Shown piece after piece: positions 59,866 through 64,000 of a DNA stretch of 64,000 nt. The translations under genes and the position numbers were made by a program. Below the pieces are notes generated by a model, which did no database searches, had not been told where the DNA came from, and was given only the letters and a program-made list of their open reading frames with translations. Within the stretch, counting starts at the first letter, position 1; every line of letters starts with the position of its first letter. The stretch comes from an uncultured Lachnospiraceae bacterium (lineage in GTDB: Bacteria > Bacillota > Clostridia > Lachnospirales > Lachnospiraceae). Location: positions 10,546-74,545 of the forward strand of contig CAKRIL010000011.1 in NCBI GenBank assembly GCA_934343915.1, in the 5' to 3' direction.

Positions 59866-62239
59866 AAGACCGCTGCTTCCGGCGCTTGTCTTTATGGCGG
59901 CGGGAGTCAGTGCGAAATTTACAGCCGTTCCGCTGTATGTACTTGCCGTACCGGCAGCGGCCGGAGCGGTGTGCATTGCCGCGTCAGGCATATTGTCAAA
60001 AAAGCGGCAGTGCAAAGGCTTATTTATTCAATTTCTTATATTTTTCATTTTATTTTTTATCGGTTATTTCATAACATTTACCCATGATATTTCAGACAAT
60101 AAAGTTCAGACACAGGAGAAGGGGATTATTACGGCAAGGGTTACCAAGGTTGTCGACAGCGGTTATTCGGTAAGAATCATGCTTAATAACTGCATTTTTG
60201 ACGGAAAAAGGCTTATGAATGGTGTGGTTCTTGAACTGTCTGCCGGGGATGAGAATGCGTCTGTCATAAGACGCGGAGACAATATTACGGCGGGCGTTGT
60301 AATGGACAAGCCTCCATCCGCCGATAATCCGGGGCAGTTCGATTCAAGAGCATATTATAAGTCACTTGGATACTCCTTCTATGTGAAAAAGCCGGAAATA
60401 ATTAATGTGACACACGGAAAAAACATTCTAATATATTGGCTTGATGACATAAAGCTTAAGCTTAAGTCGGTATATGCAGGGTGCTGTGATGCTGTTGATG
60501 CGGGTGTGTATGAGGCGATGGTGCTTGGGGATAAGTCTGACATGGATAAAGACATAAATGACCTGTTTTCCTCGGCAGGAATAGGGCATATTCTTGCGAT
60601 ATCGGGACTTCACATATCGATGATCGGCATGGGATTATTCGGAATATTGAGAAGATGCGGAGCAGGGTATTCCGTGGCTGCCGCAGTCAGCGGTGTGCTC
60701 GTAATTTTGTATGGGGTTATGACGGGAAGCTCGGTATCATCGGTGAGAGCAATTGTGATGTTCGGCTGTGCGGTGTATGCGCAGGTTATAGGAAGAACCT
60801 ACGATATTCTCTCGGCTGTCTCACTGGCGGCAATTATAATTATATTCAAAAATCCATACATCATAACCAACTCGGGCTTTCTTTTATCCTTTTTGGCAAT
60901 AGCCGGTGTGTCGGCGGTATCAGGCGGCTTTATGGTAAAAAGGCTTAAGTGGCTTACATCACCTCTTGCCATATGGCTCAGCACGCTTCCTGTTATGCTT
61001 TGGTTCTATTATGAGATTCCCATGTATTCCATTATTCTTAATCTTGTGGTTGTTCCGCTTATGAGCTTTATTATGGTGTCAGCGCTTTTATGCGGCATTG
61101 CAGGGATTTTCAGTCCTGCACTTGGCAGCTTCTTTGCGGGAGTGGGACATTACATGCTTGTACTGTTCAGGTGCGGGTGCAGTCTCATGCTGTCGCTTCC
61201 GGGAAGCGTATACACGGCAGGAAGACCAAAAATATATAGTGTTATCATATATTATCTTGTTTTAGTCTTATTTTCCCTCAGAAAAAATATTGTGCGATGT
61301 GTGAGAAGAATGTTTGAAAATGCACAAGGTGGCTATAAGAAGGAGCTTTGTCGTAGGTGTGAACGGCTTACAGGTATGCTCATAGGCCTTTTGATAATTC
61401 CGGCACTGGCTGTGATATTTACAAGAACCAGGAAGGGACTTCAAGTGGTATTTCTTGATGTTGGTCAGGGAGATGCAATATTTATAGGCATGCCGGGAGG
61501 CGAAAATATATTTATAGATTGTGGAAGCAGCTCTCAGACCGGAGTTTATGATAAGGTAATTGAGCCCTTCTTTAAGTTCAACGGAATAAGAAGGCTTGAT
61601 TTCCTGTTCATATCACATGGCGATGAGGACCATTATAATGCATGGACTGAAGCCGCGCAGAGTGTAATTGATGGTTCGCGAATCTATGTACCTGTGATAG
61701 ACAATGTAGTGTTAAGTGCGAATGATTATCACGCTTATATGGAAAAAGAGGGCAGCCGCCGGGTTATTATGGATATGCTCGGGACGGTATATGACTTCGG
61801 GGAATGCAGTCTTACGTCACTAAATGAATGCAGGTATTCCTATGGAATGGAATCGTCAAATGATAATTCTGTTGTGCTTCTTTTAAGATACGGGGAATAC
61901 TCAATCCTGTTCACGGGGGATGTGACATCTGATAGAGAAAAGCTGATTGCGAGCAGAATCGAGGCCTGCGGAGTGAACTCGCTGTCCCTTCTTAAGGCGG
62001 CGCATCACGGCTCCAAATATTCAACAAGTGAAGCATTCTTGGAGAGTGTTATGCCAAAGGCGGCGGTTATATCATGTGCGGCAAGAAATTCGTATGGACA
62101 CCCGCATCCGGAGACCCTGAATCGCCTGGACGAAGTACACACAAGGGGGTACAGAGTTGATGAATGTGGAGCGGTGATTGCGGAAATCAGTGCGGGAGCG
62201 GAATGCATGACGGTGTATGGGTATAATGAGGCGGATTAG
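59837..62239 (+). CDS. comEC: ComEC/Rec2-family DNA uptake channel
   Basis: The product is about 800 residues. An N-terminal DUF4131 part with membrane segments is followed by the Competence domain (GIGHILAISGLHISMIGMGL, GSSVSSVRAIVMFGCAVYAQ, FLLSFLAIAGVSAVSG). A C-terminal metallo-beta-lactamase domain begins VVFLDVGQGDAIFIGMPGG and has FISHGDEDHYNAW and LKAAHHGSKYSTSEAFLE. ComEC carries single-stranded DNA across the membrane. The start is uncertain: TTG 59837 lies seven bases after GGAG, TTG 59846 and ATG 59798 are alternatives, all overlapping the GerMN gene. Confidence 0.92.
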   Translation: MTLLKHKKIKRPLLPALVFMAAGVSAKFTAVPLYVLAVPAAAGAVCIAASGILSKKRQCKGLFIQFLIFFILFFIGYFITFTHDISDNKVQTQEKGIITARVTKVVDSGYSVRIMLNNCIFDGKRLMNGVVLELSAGDENASVIRRGDNITAGVVMDKPPSADNPGQFDSRAYYKSLGYSFYVKKPEIINVTHGKNILIYWLDDIKLKLKSVYAGCCDAVDAGVYEAMVLGDKSDMDKDINDLFSSAGIGHILAISGLHISMIGMGLFGILRRCGAGYSVAAAVSGVLVILYGVMTGSSVSSVRAIVMFGCAVYAQVIGRTYDILSAVSLAAIIIIFKNPYIITNSGFLLSFLAIAGVSAVSGGFMVKRLKWLTSPLAIWLSTLPVMLWFYYEIPMYSIILNLVVVPLMSFIMVSALLCGIAGIFSPALGSFFAGVGHYMLVLFRCGCSLMLSLPGSVYTAGRPKIYSVIIYYLVLVLFSLRKNIVRCVRRMFENAQGGYKKELCRRCERLTGMLIGLLIIPALAVIFTRTRKGLQVVFLDVGQGDAIFIGMPGGENIFIDCGSSSQTGVYDKVIEPFFKFNGIRRLDFLFISHGDEDHYNAWTEAAQSVIDGSRIYVPVIDNVVLSANDYHAYMEKEGSRRVIMDMLGTVYDFGECSLTSLNECRYSYGMESSNDNSVVLLLRYGEYSILFTGDVTSDREKLIASRIEACGVNSLSLLKAAHHGSKYSTSEAFLESVMPKAAVISCAARNSYGHPHPETLNRLDEVHTRGYRVDECGAVIAEISAGAECMTVYGYNEAD

Positions 62240-62345
62240 GAACAGATATTTTAAATAAAAGTATGTGATAAAATATGGAAAATATTGCATTAAGTTGGTA
62301 TAGTTATATTTAATGCATTATTTGAAATGGAACAGGAGGAGCAGA

Positions 62346-62516
62346 ATGGAGACAATTTATTATTTAGTGGGCAGCATTGATGGAGATTATGCAAATTTAA
62401 TAAGAATTGATGATGAGCAGGCGGAACCTAAGCTTGTTGCAAGGGCGCTTCTGCCGGAAGAAATACAGGAGGGAAGCAGATTAAAATACGAAATGCTTGA
62501 ATATAGCATAATATGA
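62346..62516 (+). CDS. DUF3006-like small protein
   Basis: This 56-residue protein reads YLVGSIDGDYANLIRIDD and then LLPEEIQEGSRLKYEML. That is the pattern of DUF3006 proteins, short beta-rich proteins often encoded beside comEC-like MBL genes in clostridia. Function is unknown. The ATG follows AACAGGAGGAG. It is about 100 bp after comEC. Confidence 0.75.
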   Translation: METIYYLVGSIDGDYANLIRIDDEQAEPKLVARALLPEEIQEGSRLKYEMLEYSII

Positions 62517-62650
62517 TAGGCGGAAAAAGTAAGCCACAGTGAAATATATAAAAGAGACCAAAACTCCGTTCCTATTACACAAAAACGCTCCGCGGGGATG
62601 CGCACTGCGGCGTACAATGTAGATGTCGCAAGCGACCGCCGCAGGCGCGA

Positions 62651-62670
62651 GAATGTGCCTTGTCACATTC
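62651..62670. terminator. Hairpin upstream of the blaI promoter
   Basis: GAATGTG and CACATTC pair around a short loop and are followed by TTTATT, a weak terminator-like end for the upstream unit. The rest of the 295-bp gap (62517-62811) holds GC-rich imperfect repeats and no gene. Confidence 0.5.
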
Positions 62671-62677
62671 TTTATTC

Positions 62678-62730
62678 TTGACAAAGTGCTCTACAAGTAG
62701 TAGACTAAAGATGAACTACAAGTAGTAGAC
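62678..62730 (+). promoter_or_regulatory. blaI promoter with two BlaI-like operators
   Basis: TTGACA (62678) and TAGACT (62701) are 17 bp apart. CTACAAGTAGTAGAC occurs in the spacer (62691-62705) and again at 62716-62730, 25 bp further. The first is a perfect dyad, TCTAC-N5-GTAGA. Two dyads over promoter and start site are the expected layout for BlaI/MecI autorepression. Confidence 0.75.
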
Positions 62731-62811
62731 CACGCTGCGAAAATGATAATGCATGTAACGGCACATAGCTGAGTACACAGCGGGTAAAAAATATATGAAT
62801 AGGAGGGTGCT

Positions 62812-63168
62812 ATGGCAGAGTATAGATTGGGTGAAGTTGAGATGAAGTTTGCAGACATCATATGGGAGCATGAACCGATAGCTTCGGGAGAGCTTGTGAA
62901 GCTGAGTGAACAGAAGCTTAATTGGAAGAAGTCGACGACTTATACCATACTTAAGCGTCTGTGTGAAAGGGAGATATTTCAGAACGTTGACGGTGTGGTG
63001 AGTTCGTTGATAAGCAAGGAGCAGTTCCAGCTTAAGAAGAGCGAGGAGTTCCTGAACGAGAATTATGGGGGCTCGCTTCCGTCCTTCGTGGCGGCATTCG
63101 CATCGAGGAAAAAGCTGTCGAAGGCGGAGATTGAAAGCCTGAAAAAGATTATTGATGGGAGCAGATGA
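62812..63168 (+). CDS. blaI: BlaI/MecI/CopY-family repressor
   Basis: The product is a 118-residue winged-helix repressor. It starts YRLGEVEMKFADIIWEHEPI, with KSTTYTILKRLCEREIFQN as recognition region and a C-terminal dimerisation helix region. BlaI proteins are inactivated by cleavage when the linked BlaR1-like protease senses beta-lactams or other cell-wall stress. The ATG follows GGAGGGTGCT, and the promoter has two dyad operators. The M56 peptidase gene follows after 27 bp. Confidence 0.93.
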   Translation: MAEYRLGEVEMKFADIIWEHEPIASGELVKLSEQKLNWKKSTTYTILKRLCEREIFQNVDGVVSSLISKEQFQLKKSEEFLNENYGGSLPSFVAAFASRKKLSKAEIESLKKIIDGSR

Positions 63169-63195
63169 CATACCAAGGAATAGGGGGATTGAAGA

Positions 63196-64000
63196 ATGAC
63201 AGATATATTTTGCAAATTATTGGAGATGAGCATTTCGGCGGGCTGGCTCATCATGGCAATTATAATACTGAGATTATTTTTAAAGAAGGTGCCGAGAAAG
63301 ATTGTATGCTGTCTGTGGGCGCTGGCGGCATTAAGATTAATACTGCCTTTCAATATTGAGAGCAGGCTGAGTCTTGTTCCGGATGTGAAGCTTCCTGCCG
63401 CTGTCAGGGAGGTCGATAGAATGGCAGACAGAGAGCATTACAGCACGGGTAATTCATTGCCGGATGATACGAATAACATAGTGGGTTATTTACCCGCAGA
63501 TGCTGCCAATAGTCAGAAGGACAGCTCTCTGTCGACAGGCATGAAAGGTTCGACAGATAATTCTGTATCAAATGTCGATAATAATCAGGTGGGTACGCCT
63601 GATACCGTAAACACAGCGGCGGATAGTGCGGCAGCAGACCGGTCTATGACGAATAAGACGGATACGCCGGCAGCTTGGACTGCGCTTGATATTGCATCAA
63701 TTATATGGATTGCGGGAGCAGCAGTGCTTCTTGTGTATGCGCTGATTACATATGTGCAGCTCATAAGGCGTACAAGAGCTTCGATAAAAGTGGGGAATAA
63801 TATTTATATATGTGATGATATAGACACGCCATTCATACTTGGCGTATTCAGAACCAGGATATATCTTCCGTCATTTCTTTCGGATAAGGAGAGAGAATAT
63901 GTGCTTGCACATGAGAGTGCGCATTTGAAGAGACTTGATAATCTGTGGAAGCCGCTTGGATATATTATTTTGGCTGTATACTGGTTCAATCCGCTTGTGT
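63196..64000 (+). CDS. blaR1: BlaR1-like M56 membrane metallopeptidase, 3' end cut by window
   Basis: The frame is open from ATG 63196 to the window end (268 codons). It begins TDIFCKLLEMSISAGWLIMA with membrane segments, WALAALRLILPFNIES, then a Ser/Thr/Asn/Asp-rich extracytoplasmic stretch (about residues 65-155) longer than usual. Another membrane segment follows, and the zinc protease motif HESAH in VLAHESAHLKRLDN is at about residue 237, ahead of AVYWFNPL. GGGGGATTGAAG precedes the ATG. It should cleave the adjacent BlaI-type repressor. Any C-terminal sensor domain lies beyond the window. Confidence 0.9.
   Translation, partial: MTDIFCKLLEMSISAGWLIMAIIILRLFLKKVPRKIVCCLWALAALRLILPFNIESRLSLVPDVKLPAAVREVDRMADREHYSTGNSLPDDTNNIVGYLPADAANSQKDSSLSTGMKGSTDNSVSNVDNNQVGTPDTVNTAADSAAADRSMTNKTDTPAAWTALDIASIIWIAGAAVLLVYALITYVQLIRRTRASIKVGNNIYICDDIDTPFILGVFRTRIYLPSFLSDKEREYVLAHESAHLKRLDNLWKPLGYIILAVYWFNPLV

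Noticed and set aside
63165..63359. Short open frame after blaI
   Set aside because: It overlaps the BlaR1 coding frame, which begins at 63196 and shows membrane segments and HESAH; the short frame matches nothing.

Overview
The window looks like chromosome of a Gram-positive anaerobe of the Clostridia, most likely a Lachnospiraceae relative (Roseburia/Butyrivibrio/Eubacterium type). The basis is strong GGAGG ribosome sites, sigma-A promoters, several MATE and CydDC-like exporters, HxlR, HD-GYP and Uma2 proteins, a BlaI/BlaR1 pair and the lipoprotein-rich surface genes. No rRNA, tRNA, insertion sequence, prophage or CRISPR array was recognised. The first gene (sulfur amino acid enzyme) and the last (blaR1) are cut by the window ends.

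Layout. 1-8.3 kb: sulfur amino acid PLP enzymes, an esterase, glgB, an MscS channel and a two-component system. 8.3-14.1 kb: an HTH-Uma2 protein, an HxlR regulator and a co-directional run encoding an eight-cysteine ACG-repeat peptide, its radical SAM/SPASM maturase, a truncated nitroreductase, a flavin/ferredoxin fusion, a macrodomain hydrolase, a class M sirtuin and a small XRE protein, closed by a terminator. 14.4-20.2 kb: a complete fructose PTS locus (fruK, fruA, a dedicated HPr without Ser46, enzyme I, DeoR regulator). 20.7-26.7 kb: two genes with near-identical LexA-box promoters (a methyltransferase and a DinB-family protein), an XRE membrane regulator, an AlkD-like protein, a frameshifted methyltransferase, an HD-GYP protein and SseB. 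27-36 kb: three MATE exporters, a YczE-like membrane protein, LysR, ROK glucokinase, dtd and thiamine pyrophosphokinase. 36-43 kb: cysK, a heterodimeric ABC exporter with a YgbA-like protein and an Rpn/PD-(D/E)XK-like protein. 43-54.6 kb: divergent arginine operons (argG-...-argH on minus, argCJBD on plus), with a three-gene lipid-linked glycosylation module between argG and argH. 54.6-64 kb: a solute-binding lipoprotein, comEA and comEC separated by a two-component system and a GerMN lipoprotein, a DUF3006-like protein, then blaI-blaR1.

Two things stand out. One is the ACG-repeat peptide locus, a probable radical-SAM modified peptide system continuous with an ADP-ribosylation/de-ADP-ribosylation pair. 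The other is a set of unexplained structured repeats between genes: a 230-306 bp nested inverted-repeat element in five copies plus relics, whose arms and hairpins change together; a tandem-hairpin leader present twice immediately before ribosome sites; a hairpin with 21-bp arms present twice; a roughly 60-bp repeat; and a cloverleaf-like inverted repeat upstream of lysR. All functions are inferred by reading motifs; no database search was possible.
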